Below are positions 1-6,970 of a stretch of DNA of 41,825 bases, piece by piece (within the stretch, counting starts at the first letter, position 1; every line of letters starts with the position of its first letter). Made by a program: the position numbers and the translations under genes. The stretch comes from an uncultured Collinsella sp. (GTDB lineage Bacteria; Actinomycetota; Coriobacteriia; Coriobacteriales; Coriobacteriaceae): NCBI GenBank assembly GCA_958354105.1, contig CATWVA010000018.1:1-41825 (forward strand), written 5' to 3'. The notes beneath the pieces are model-generated. The model ran no database searches and had not been told where the DNA came from. It was given only the letters and a program-made list of their open reading frames with translations.

Positions 1-2
1 AA

Positions 3-434
3 GCACTCGTCATTAACGGCCCCAACCTCAACATGCTCGGCATTCGCGAGCCGGGCATCTATGGCAGCGACAACTATGACCGCTTAGTGCAGATCTGCCA
101 GGAAGCGGGCGCCGCACAGGGCTTCGACGAGGTCGAGGTCTTCCAGTCCAACCACGAGGGCAGCATCGTCGACAAGATCCAGGAGGCCTACGGCAAGGTC
201 GACGGCATCGTCATCAACCCGGCGGCCTACACGCACACGAGCGTCGCGATCCTCGATGCCCTCAAGGCCGTCGCCATCCCTGCCGTCGAGGTCCACATCA
301 GCGCCGTCGAGACCCGCGAGGACTTCCGCCAGATAAGCTACGCCCGCCTGGCCTGCTTCGCCACCATCACCGGCGAGGGTCTGCAGGGCTACGCGCATGC
401 GTTAGAGCTGCTGGGGAAGCGTCTCGAAAAGTAG
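3..434 (+). CDS. aroQ: 3-dehydroquinate dehydratase, type II (5' partial)
   Basis: Dehydrates 3-dehydroquinate to 3-dehydroshikimate in the cytosolic shikimate pathway. The reading frame is open from base 3, so the start codon lies before the window; the ATG at 33 is internal. The visible N-terminus carries NGPNLNMLGIREPGIYG, the type II signature with the active-site Arg (REP) and catalytic Tyr (IYG). Further on are NPAAYTHTSVAI, the substrate-binding Asn/His segment, and EVHIS with the catalytic general-acid His. About 143 residues are visible, close to the usual family length of about 145-150, so only a few residues are missing. A strong hairpin follows the stop. One small oddity: EVHISA replaces the more common EVHISN. 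Confidence 0.93.
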   Translation, partial: ALVINGPNLNMLGIREPGIYGSDNYDRLVQICQEAGAAQGFDEVEVFQSNHEGSIVDKIQEAYGKVDGIVINPAAYTHTSVAILDALKAVAIPAVEVHISAVETREDFRQISYARLACFATITGEGLQGYAHALELLGKRLEK

Positions 435-480
435 CCTCGCGAGCAAATCCATCAACGCCGATTCGCACGCTAATATAGCC

Positions 481-520
481 AGTGCCGCCAGCAGCAACCT
501 CGCTACTGGCGGCACTTTAT
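481..520 (+). terminator. Rho-independent terminator after aroQ
   Basis: Perfect 11-bp arms AGTGCCGCCAG (481-491) and CTGGCGGCACT (506-516) are followed by TTTATTA. This ends the aroQ transcript. A GTG at 482 sits inside the left arm, so it is not a credible start for the next gene. Confidence 0.85.
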
Positions 521-565
521 TACTGGCATATAATCGTTGCAGTCACACAACGTCTGGAGACGCGC

Positions 566-1015
566 ATGTTAAGCATCCATCTGGGAGATTATCCCGGTTC
601 CATCTACGATACCGAAACCTATTTTAGGAACTCATACTTGGACTCATGGTTCGAAGACCCTATGGCCGCACAAATCATTAAAAGCGTGGACGGATCAGAG
701 CTCATCGGCCCCCACAACATCGTAAGCAAGCAGCTGGGCTCAATCACCCCACTCGAACTGTCCGGCGGCGTCAAGACGCTGCTGTTAGTACGCAATCTCC
801 CAAATATGGTGTTCAACGCATCTACCTGCGGAGACAACTGTGCCCGCTGGCTACTCAAGATCGGCAAAGAGCAGGATGTGCTGGTGACCCTTTACCACAT
901 CATGAAGTTCCCCTGGAAGAATTTTGAAATCCGCATTGAAAACGATGACCGCATCGTCAGAAACATGCAGGAGTTTGTTGGCGCCACGAATGACTTTTTG
1001 GATGTTGATGAGTAA
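566..1015 (+). CDS. DUF4869-like hypothetical protein
   Basis: A 149-residue soluble protein of unknown function. The ATG at 566 is chosen because TGGAGA lies 5-8 bases upstream; the longer open frame starts inside the aroQ terminator. Segments such as ELSGGVKTLLLV and FNASTCGDNCARWLLKI resemble my recollection of the DUF4869 family, a roughly 150-residue family often found next to an ATP-binding protein. This is recalled pattern matching, not a search. There is no signal peptide or membrane segment. The stop overlaps the next start (TAATG), so it is translationally coupled to the ATPase and the two products probably work together. The CGDNC pair of cysteines is a possible functional site. 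Confidence 0.72.
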   Translation: MLSIHLGDYPGSIYDTETYFRNSYLDSWFEDPMAAQIIKSVDGSELIGPHNIVSKQLGSITPLELSGGVKTLLLVRNLPNMVFNASTCGDNCARWLLKIGKEQDVLVTLYHIMKFPWKNFEIRIENDDRIVRNMQEFVGATNDFLDVDE

Positions 1016-2016
1016 TGAAGGGAACGCATACCGTTGTCGTAGAGCGTGCAAAGGTCAAATACACACTCACCTTTAAACGCAACATTTCCTTCATTCGCGG
1101 CAACAGCGGCACGGGCAAAACGACGCTCATCTCGATGATTCGCGACTACAACGACCGAGGACCGGAAAGCGGCGTTACACTCAGCTGCGACGTGCCCTGC
1201 GAAACGCTTTCCGGCAGACGTTGGGAGCGTGAGCTTTCAATCATCGAGGATTCTATTGTTTTTTTAGACGAGGGCAACGAGTTTATCTACTCAAAGGACT
1301 TCGCCAAAGCCATCAACGGATCGTCCAACTATTTTGTTCTGATATCTCGTCGCGACGCCAACGAACTCCCCTACAGCGTCGACGAGATCCTAAAGCTAGT
1401 CAACACCACAAGCAAGACAATTAATGGCCGCAAGAGCGACAGACGCTTCTACTCGGTGACCAAGCCGCTATATGACCACACGGCAAGCATGTTGTATCAG
1501 GATCTAAATGTTGGATTCGAGATACCCGACGCCGTAGTTGTTGAGGATAGCAAATCTGGCTATCAATTCTACAACGCTCTTTGCAACCGACTCGGGATCC
1601 CCTGCTATTCCGCCACCGGCGTAGCAAACCTAAAACGAACGATTCACGAATGTCCCGAGCAAAACATCCTTGCCATAGGAGACGGCGCAGCGTTTGGCCC
1701 TTACATCGAAAAGGTGCTTGGGCAGCGCGTTTACAAGAACGTTCGCTTGTTCCTCCCGGAATCATTCGAGTGGACGCTTCTGCAATCTGGCCTCATTCCC
1801 AGCAACGATATCCCAAAGATTCTCGAGGGCCCCTCGAACTACATCGAAAGCCGCGACTACCTGAGCTGGGAGCGGTTCTTCACCGACGTATTGATCAAGT
1901 ACTCGGCAGACACTCGTTATGCTTACAAAAAGACGAAGCTCAATGAGCAGTATCTGAGGCCACAGGCGATGGATGCAGTTGCAAGCATCTTGCCCGAGTG
2001 CCTGAGGGCGGAATAG
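1015..2016 (+). CDS. P-loop ATPase coupled to DUF4869 protein
   Basis: A 333-residue protein with a Walker A loop GNSGTGKTT near residue 29 and a Walker-B-like IVFLDEGNEF near residue 84, so it probably binds and hydrolyses ATP. The C-terminal half has DAVVVEDSKSGYQFYNAL followed by LAIGDGAAFG. The spacing of an acidic residue, a hydrophobic strand and GDG recalls TOPRIM-type nuclease folds (VEx...DxD), but this is only suggestive. The N-terminal strand arrangement resembles small ABC/SMC-like or OLD-like ATPases. It starts by overlapping the previous stop by one base, giving a two-gene operon. Function is unknown; a defence or nucleic-acid role is possible but not shown. Confidence 0.78.
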   Translation: MKGTHTVVVERAKVKYTLTFKRNISFIRGNSGTGKTTLISMIRDYNDRGPESGVTLSCDVPCETLSGRRWERELSIIEDSIVFLDEGNEFIYSKDFAKAINGSSNYFVLISRRDANELPYSVDEILKLVNTTSKTINGRKSDRRFYSVTKPLYDHTASMLYQDLNVGFEIPDAVVVEDSKSGYQFYNALCNRLGIPCYSATGVANLKRTIHECPEQNILAIGDGAAFGPYIEKVLGQRVYKNVRLFLPESFEWTLLQSGLIPSNDIPKILEGPSNYIESRDYLSWERFFTDVLIKYSADTRYAYKKTKLNEQYLRPQAMDAVASILPECLRAE

Positions 2017-2083
2017 CGAGTCCTTAACATCATTTGGAAACCAGGCAACGCCCACGCTTTGGAGCTGCCGAGGGAACGACTGC

Positions 2084-2089
2084 TACACT
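2084..2089 (+). promoter_or_regulatory. Possible promoter -10 for glf
   Basis: TGCTACACT is an extended -10 element, about 80 bases before the glf start. A weak -35 (TTGGAG at 2059) is 19 bases away, which is longer than ideal. The remaining intergenic sequence shows a short TTAGG...CCTAA inverted repeat near 2110-2129. Confidence 0.3.
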
Positions 2090-2168
2090 AACCCTTGGGG
2101 CGACACATTAGGTATGTTTGTCCCTAAACTAAAGGAACTGTCCGATTAACATACAAAGGAGCACATCC

Positions 2169-3293
2169 ATGTCCCAGTACGATTACCTCGTCGTCGGCGC
2201 CGGCCTCTCGGGCGCCGTCTTCGCCAACGCCGCCAAGCGCGCCGACAAGTCGGTCCTGGTCATCGACCGCCGCGACCACATCGCCGGCAACATCTACACC
2301 GAGGACGTCGAGGGCATCCAGGTCCACCGCTACGGCGCGCACATCTTCCATACCTCCATGAGGGACGTCTGGGACTACGTCAACCGTTTCGCCGAGTTCA
2401 ACAACTACGTCAACTCGCCGGTCGCCAACTTCCACGGCAATATGTACAACATGCCCTTCAACATGAACACCTTCGCCAAGATGTGGCCGGGCGTCGTCAC
2501 GCCGGCGGACGCCAAGGCCAAGATTGCCGAGCAGGTGGCCGCCGAGAACATCGGCGAGCCGCAGAACCTCGAGGAGCAGGCGCTGTCCCTCGTCGGCCGC
2601 GACATCTTCGAGACGCTCGTGAAGGGCTACACCGAGAAGCAGTGGGGCCGCGACTGCCGCGACCTGCCCGCGAGCATCATCAAGCGCCTCCCCTGCCGCT
2701 TCACCTACGACAACAACTACTTCAACGACCGCTACCAGGGCATCCCCATGGGCGGCTACACCAAGATGGTCGCCAACATGCTCGAGGGCGTCGAGGTGCG
2801 CTGCGGCGTGGAGTACAAGGAGCTGGCCGCCGCCGAGCCCGATATCGCCGCCAAGACGATCTACTGCGGCCCCATCGACGCGTTCTACGACTTTAAGCTG
2901 GGCACGCTCGAGTACCGCAGCCTGCGCTTTGAGACCGAGACGCTCGACGAGACCGACCACCAGGGCGTGGCCGTGGTCAACTACACCGAGCGCGAGGTCC
3001 CCTACACCCGCATCATCGAGCACAAGCACTTCGAGTTCGGCACGCAGGACAAGACCGTCATCACGCGCGAGTACCCGGCGGACTGGAAGCCCGGCGACGA
3101 GCCCTACTACCCCATCAACGACGCCAAGAACGAGGCCCTCTACAAGCAGTACGAGGAGCTGGCGGCGCAGGAGGGCGACGTGATCTTTGCCGGACGCCTG
3201 GGCGGCTACAAGTACTACGACATGGACAAGGCCATCGCCGCGGCCTTCGAGCTTGTCCGCAACGAACTGGGCGTGGAGCCGACTGAGGCGTAG
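2169..3293 (+). CDS. glf: UDP-galactopyranose mutase
   Basis: A flavoenzyme that interconverts UDP-galactopyranose and UDP-galactofuranose and so supplies Galf for surface glycans in the cytosol. The 374 residues match the usual family length. The N-terminal Rossmann FAD loop is VGAGLSGAVFA (residues 9-19), followed by RRDHIAGN, then the YTEKQWGRD segment, FTYDNNYFNDRYQGIPMGGY, LEYRSLRFE and the C-terminal GRLGGYKYYDMDKAI flavin/substrate region. The ATG has AAAGGAG eight bases upstream. The gene is visibly more GC-rich than the glycosyltransferases around 16-25 kb. It is followed by a bidirectional terminator shared with a convergent gene. Confidence 0.96.
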   Translation: MSQYDYLVVGAGLSGAVFANAAKRADKSVLVIDRRDHIAGNIYTEDVEGIQVHRYGAHIFHTSMRDVWDYVNRFAEFNNYVNSPVANFHGNMYNMPFNMNTFAKMWPGVVTPADAKAKIAEQVAAENIGEPQNLEEQALSLVGRDIFETLVKGYTEKQWGRDCRDLPASIIKRLPCRFTYDNNYFNDRYQGIPMGGYTKMVANMLEGVEVRCGVEYKELAAAEPDIAAKTIYCGPIDAFYDFKLGTLEYRSLRFETETLDETDHQGVAVVNYTEREVPYTRIIEHKHFEFGTQDKTVITREYPADWKPGDEPYYPINDAKNEALYKQYEELAAQEGDVIFAGRLGGYKYYDMDKAIAAAFELVRNELGVEPTEA

Positions 3294-3324
3294 AGGCGAG
3301 AGCTCAGCCAGCCGATATAAGCAA

Positions 3325-3370
3325 ACAGGAGGTCCGGCGCAGCGTTCACGAGCTGCGCCAGACCTCCTGT
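3325..3370. terminator. Bidirectional terminator between glf and ATPase gene
   Basis: Arms of 19 bp (3325-3343 and 3352-3370) pair with a single mismatch around an 8-base loop. It sits between two convergent stops, the minus-strand stop lying only 11 bases away, so it can serve both genes. Confidence 0.8.
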
Positions 3371-3380
3371 TATTAGCGAA

Positions 3381-4562
3381 CTAGTCAATTCGTTCTGTAC
3401 GCCTCAGATATCGATCAAACTGAGGTACAGTAAAATCGACCTCTCCCCTTGCGGCGGAGTAAATCATACCCTTGCTAATTAATTGAGCTCGCAGGGGCCC
3501 AATAGACGAAACGTCTCTCCCCATATAATGGGCCACATTCGCAAGCGTACAAGGAAGCTCGCCGCAGCGCACCATGGCAATCAAAAACTCCTTTTGCCTT
3601 GGTGTGCAGCGATCATATCGAACGCTAAAGAAACCTTCGTCAAGACGCATATCCGTTATAGAAGTGCAGCCGAGCACGGTTTCTAGAGAAATGAACTTAC
3701 TATCGGATGAAGTCCAAATGGTCGAACAAAGCTCCTGAATGAAATACGGGTAGCCCTCTGTATAGTCAATGATGGCGTCGACCGCCTCGTCGGAATAGCG
3801 CACATCAAGCTTTTGTGCAGGCCGGACAATGGCCTCAACCGCTTTGTCACGAGGAAGCGAATCGACCTTCACGAAGCTAAACTGCCTCTCGGAATAGGTC
3901 TTGGCTTCACCCAGCATCTTTAGAAGCTTGGGCAGGCCGGCGCTGCCAAACATAACGGGAAGTCCAAGCTGGGTCGCGCGATGAAGCGCGCACGCCAAGG
4001 CTTCAAGTTCTTCTTTACTGGCATACTGCAGCTCGTCAATTCCAATAAAAATCGAAGATCCAGCAGCTTGCGCATATTTTCCTAGAACGACAAGCACATC
4101 GGTAAAATCGCCAGATAGATTACGAGACGAGGCAAGGGACGCCCCAAGAGTCTCTTCATTGAAGCCCAGAGACAATGAGCCGTCGCCCGAATCAACAGAT
4201 AACGTTAATGATGTAAACAGGTTCTTAATCTGCTCTAATTTGCTCTTAACGAGTTCAATTCTATTGAGCGAAGCCGATAGCGAGCAACAAGCCGAAGCCA
4301 AAGGAGCAATCAAACCCTTCTTCTCTTCGACCTCAATATGGCGGACAAGAATACCCTCGCCCTCGGCTACCGACTCGATCGAATTGAGCAGCACCGTTTT
4401 GCCAACACCCCTAAGGCCGTACAAAACAAGCGAACGGCTCTGGTAGTTTGCAGCGAGCGCCTTGAGCTGAAGAGAAGCTGATTCGAGGATATCGTCGCGC
4501 CCGGCAAGATATTTGGGCATCGCGCCGGCACCGGGCGTATACGGATTGCGATAATCAATCAT
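3381..4562 (-). CDS. AAA-type ATPase with C-terminal winged-helix-like region
   Basis: A 393-residue ATP-binding protein of the AAA_16/archaeal-ATPase type. Walker A is GLRGVGKTVLL near residue 50 and Walker B is IFIGIDELQ near residue 175. A sensor-like segment (VMFGSAGLP) and a C-terminal domain of about 90 residues with winged-helix character (PCTLANVAHYMG, ISKGMIYSA) follow. Such proteins are found as stand-alone regulators or in mobile and defence contexts; the target here is unknown. The ATG has GGGAG six bases upstream. It is convergent with glf and probably monocistronic. It has no clear link to glycan synthesis. Confidence 0.85.
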   Translation of the reverse strand: MIDYRNPYTPGAGAMPKYLAGRDDILESASLQLKALAANYQSRSLVLYGLRGVGKTVLLNSIESVAEGEGILVRHIEVEEKKGLIAPLASACCSLSASLNRIELVKSKLEQIKNLFTSLTLSVDSGDGSLSLGFNEETLGASLASSRNLSGDFTDVLVVLGKYAQAAGSSIFIGIDELQYASKEELEALACALHRATQLGLPVMFGSAGLPKLLKMLGEAKTYSERQFSFVKVDSLPRDKAVEAIVRPAQKLDVRYSDEAVDAIIDYTEGYPYFIQELCSTIWTSSDSKFISLETVLGCTSITDMRLDEGFFSVRYDRCTPRQKEFLIAMVRCGELPCTLANVAHYMGRDVSSIGPLRAQLISKGMIYSAARGEVDFTVPQFDRYLRRTERID

Positions 4563-4678
4563 TGCAAGCTCCCAAAGAAAAACGGCCGACCGACAATCTG
4601 CTATACATCATACCAAGACAGCGATAAAGCAATTGCTGCGCCGGGCTTACTTATAGGACCTCATTACATATAGCGAAT

Positions 4679-4714
4679 AAAAAAGGCTGCAAGTCATCCC
4701 CATGTCTTGCAGCC
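4679..4714 (-). terminator. Second hairpin terminator, minus strand
   Basis: Arms GGCTGCAAG (4685-4693) and CTTGCAGCC (4706-4714) are followed on the minus strand by six T residues. It lies downstream of the tRNA terminator and upstream of the ATPase gene, so it is either a backup terminator or an attenuator in the ATPase leader. Confidence 0.65.
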
Positions 4715-4744
4715 CGAGTTTAATCAAAAGCACGATACATGTCT

Positions 4745-4779
4745 CAAAAAGCAAAGACCCGGCATAATAACCGGGTCTT
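4745..4779 (-). terminator. Terminator of tRNA-Arg
   Basis: Arms AAGACCCGG (4754-4762) and CCGGGTCTT (4771-4779) have an 8-base loop. On the minus strand they are followed by TGCTTTTTGAG. It begins 13 bases after the tRNA 3' end. Confidence 0.85.
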
Positions 4780-4791
4780 CCAAAACTCAAT

Positions 4792-4868
4792 TGGTGCTCC
4801 ATGGCGGATTCGAACCGTCGACCTTGGGATTAGAAGTCCCCTGCTCTATCCAACTGAGCTAATGGAGC
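4792..4868 (-). tRNA. tRNA-Arg (anticodon UCU)
   Basis: Read on the minus strand, the acceptor stem GCTCCAT pairs with ATGGAGC and the CCA end is encoded (4792-4794). The D arm is GCTCAGTTGGATAGAGC. The anticodon arm is GGGGA-CTTCTAA-TCCCA, with anticodon TCT reading AGA. The T arm GACGG-TTCGAAT-CCGCC is canonical. Only the outermost anticodon-stem pair is mismatched. The frame of the neighbouring ABC ATPase gene, after its frameshift, runs into this tRNA, which is one reason to regard that extension as artefactual. Confidence 0.96.
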
Positions 4869-4913
4869 AAATAACCGCACGCCAAGCAAGCGCGAGCCCG
4901 CCAAGCGCAAATA

Positions 4914-4919
4914 AGTATA
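4914..4919 (-). promoter_or_regulatory. Possible -10 of the tRNA-Arg promoter
   Basis: TATACT on the minus strand lies about 45 bases before the tRNA 5' end. No good -35 hexamer is visible at the standard spacing, so the call rests on the -10 alone. Confidence 0.35.
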
Positions 4920-4921
4920 AC

Positions 4922-5688
4922 CTACTTGAACTGTTCGCGGTATGTCTTGCATGCCTCATCGACCGGGCCGTCCATACGAAGGTCGCCCTTCTCAATCCAA
5001 ACGCACGCTGGCAGATGCGCTCAACCTGCTCCATGGAATGCGACACGAACAAAACCGTCACGTCACCGCTCTGGATAAAGTGCTGCATGCAGGCCTCGCA
5101 CTTTTGCTGGAAGAACACGTCGCCGACGGAAAGCATCTCATCGACGATCAGGATGTCGGGCTCGGTAATGGTGGCGATTGCAAAAGCAATGCGCGCAACC
5201 ATACCCGAAGAGAAGTTCTTGAGCGGCATGTCGACAAAGTTCTGCAGCTCAACGAACTCGATAATGCCATCAAAGTCGGCATCGATAAATTCCTTGGTAT
5301 AGCTGACTAGCGCAACGTTCAAATAAATGTTCTCGCGTGCCGTCAGCTCGGGATCAAAGCCAGCTCCAAGCTCAATCAGAGGTGCAATGTTGCCATGAAC
5401 CTTAACGCTGCCCTCGCTAGGCTCGAGCACACCAGTGATAATCTTGAGCATCGTGGACTTGCCGGAACCATTAGTACCGACCAAGCCCACGACCTCACCG
5501 CGGTGAATATCAAACGAGATGTGCTTAAGCGCCCTAAACTCCTCAAAGAACAACTCATGCTTAGCGAGCTTAATAAAACATTCTTTGAGGCTGGTCAGCG
5601 AGTCAGACGCCATGTTAAAGATCATGGTGGTGGCGTCGACCTCGACAGCCAGAGGCTGCTCGTTGTAATCAACAACAGATTCAGTCAT
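4922..5688 (-). pseudogene. wzt: Wzt-type polysaccharide ABC ATPase with 3' frameshift
   Basis: ATPase subunit of an ABC-2 exporter for surface polysaccharide or teichoic acid. Intact motifs are Walker A GLVGTNGSGKST (about residue 73), signature NFSSGM, Walker B ILIVDE and the H-loop SHS. The length matches the intact copy at 12233-12988, to which it is closely similar. Near 4999-5006 the frame slips: the current frame reads VERICQRAFGLRRATF and runs on to 4846, into the tRNA. One extra base there restores a tail resembling AVWIEKG...DGPVDEACKTYREQF, ending at the TAG at 4922-4924. So one base is missing relative to the ancestral frame. The core is complete, so a protein with a garbled tail could still be active. 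A sequencing error is also possible. Its permease partner is deleted. Confidence 0.8.
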
Positions 5689-5700
5689 TACAGCATTCCT

Positions 5701-5751
5701 TTAGATGTAGAAGATTAATTTGCGCTCGGACTTGTGGAAGACGGCTACATC
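5701..5751 (-). pseudogene. wzm: 3' scar of a Wzm permease
   Basis: Just upstream of the ABC ATPase, the minus strand encodes VAVFHKSERKLIFYI and a stop. This matches the last residues of the intact permease at 12998-13810 (VFKKTEHKFILYV). An in-frame TGA at 5752-5754 and then unrelated sequence precede it. Only about 16 codons remain, placing a deletion or recombination junction close to 5750. Confidence 0.75.
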
Positions 5752-5774
5752 TCAGGATGCCAGAGCCAAACGGC

Positions 5775-5780
5775 TATACT
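5775..5780 (+). promoter_or_regulatory. Possible -10 for the GT2 gene
   Basis: TATACT sits 30 bases upstream of the GTG start, with no convincing -35. Its position next to the wzm scar suggests it arrived with the downstream gene. Confidence 0.4.
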
Positions 5781-5810
5781 TTCTACGATTGAATATCAAA
5801 GGAGCATTGA

Positions 5811-6773
5811 GTGAATTCTGAATCTATTGCCGTCATTATCCCCTGCTACAACGAAGCCCTAACAATTGGTAAAGTCATCGACGACTTTCACCGCGAGCTT
5901 CCGCAGGCGACGGTCTTTGTCTATGACAACAACTCGTCGGACGAAACTACCCGAATCGCAACAGAACATGGCGCAACAGTGCGTTTTGAGCCGCGCCAGG
6001 GAAAGGGCAATGTCTGCCGCCAGATGTTCCGCGATATCGATGCCGATTGTTACCTGATGGTTGACGGAGACGACACCTACCCCGCCGAAGCGGCCAAAGC
6101 CCTCTGCGGGCCCATCCTTAATGGCACGGCCGACATGACGGTCGGAGACCGCCTTTCCAATGGAACCTACGCCGAGGAAAACAAACGTGCCTTCCATGGT
6201 TTTGGCAACAACCTGGTTCGAGCCATGATTAAGTGGATCTATGGCTACAGCTTCGACGACGTTATGACGGGCTATCGCGCTATGAGCCGCCCTTTTGTCA
6301 AAACGTTCCCCGTGCTTTCCGAGGGCTTTCAGATTGAAACAGAACTTTCCATCCACGCCGTCGACCACCGCTGGCGCATCAAGGACGTGCCTATTGAGTA
6401 CCGCGATCGCCCCGAAGGATCCGAATCTAAGCTTAATACCGTCAGCGACGGCATTAAGGTCGTCGCCATGATTGGCACGCTGTTCAAGGACTACCGCCCG
6501 CTCAAATTCTTCAGCCTCGTTGCGCTCCTGTTTGCAATAATCGGTCTTGCCCTGGGCATTCCCATCATTGTCGAGTATTTCCAGACCGGTCTTGTTCCGC
6601 GCTTCCCAACCGCCCTGCTCGCCGCATCGTTTATGTTCCTGTGTGGCTTAAGTCTCGCGACTGGTTTTATCCTCGACTCCGTGGCAAAGGTCGAAAAAAA
6701 GCAGTGGGAAGTCAATGTGTATAGCAAATACGCCTTCGGTGACTATCGCAATGACAACCCGAACGCAAGGTAA
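5811..6773 (+). CDS. GT2 glycosyltransferase with C-terminal membrane helices (GtrB/DPM-like)
   Basis: A 320-residue family 2 glycosyltransferase that probably transfers a sugar from a nucleotide donor to polyprenyl phosphate at the inner membrane face. The GT-A core opens with VIIPCYNEALTIGKV (residues 9-23), has the metal-binding DGDDTYP near residue 85, and RAFHGFGNNLVR and MTGYRAMSRPF typical of the DPM1/GtrB subgroup. Two hydrophobic segments near residues 230-255 and 265-285 anchor it. The GTG start is supported by AAAGGAG six bases upstream. It is highly similar across its whole length to the gene at 25411-26364, in the same orientation, so the two bracket the glycan locus. It is followed directly by a broken GT2 start. 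Confidence 0.9.
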   Translation: MNSESIAVIIPCYNEALTIGKVIDDFHRELPQATVFVYDNNSSDETTRIATEHGATVRFEPRQGKGNVCRQMFRDIDADCYLMVDGDDTYPAEAAKALCGPILNGTADMTVGDRLSNGTYAEENKRAFHGFGNNLVRAMIKWIYGYSFDDVMTGYRAMSRPFVKTFPVLSEGFQIETELSIHAVDHRWRIKDVPIEYRDRPEGSESKLNTVSDGIKVVAMIGTLFKDYRPLKFFSLVALLFAIIGLALGIPIIVEYFQTGLVPRFPTALLAASFMFLCGLSLATGFILDSVAKVEKKQWEVNVYSKYAFGDYRNDNPNAR

Positions 6774-6779
6774 ACCGCC

Positions 6780-6842
6780 ATACCGCGCATTTCCATCGTC
6801 GTGCCGTGCTACAACGAGTAGGAATCGCTACCGACCTTCCTT
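6780..6842 (+). pseudogene. Remnant of a second GT2 gene start
   Basis: Seven bases after the previous stop the plus strand reads IPRISIVVPCYNE-stop-ESLPTFL-stop. PRISIVVPCYNEQESLP is the classic GT2 opening. The start codon is ATA instead of ATG, and a TAG replaces the usual Gln/Glu codon. Only about 20 codons survive before a hairpin. Confidence 0.65.
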
Positions 6843-6849
6843 TAGGAAC

Positions 6850-6883
6850 TCACCCTGGGCGCATAGCGCCACGCCCAGGGTGA
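6850..6883. terminator. Perfect inverted repeat, possible terminator
   Basis: The 12-bp perfect arms TCACCCTGGGCG (6850-6861) and CGCCCAGGGTGA (6872-6883) enclose a 10-base loop. There is no T tract, so this may be a terminator remnant or a mobile palindrome at the junction of two decayed genes. Confidence 0.5.
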
Positions 6884-6970
6884 CAGGCGAGGCAAGTTCA
6901 CGCACCTGTTATAGAAAAGAGCATGTAAAGAGATTGTCCGCCGCCTGCGTGCGGTCCAGGAGTTGCTCGC

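Noticed and set aside
482..565. GTG start for the DUF4869-like gene
   Set aside because: It sits inside the aroQ terminator hairpin and has no ribosome site, while the ATG at 566 does.
4990..5010. Programmed ribosomal frameshift in wzt
   Set aside because: No slippery heptamer or downstream structure was recognised, and the intact copy encodes the same product without a shift.
4739..5302. Plus-strand open frame across the tRNA
   Set aside because: It overlaps tRNA-Arg and is antisense to wzt.
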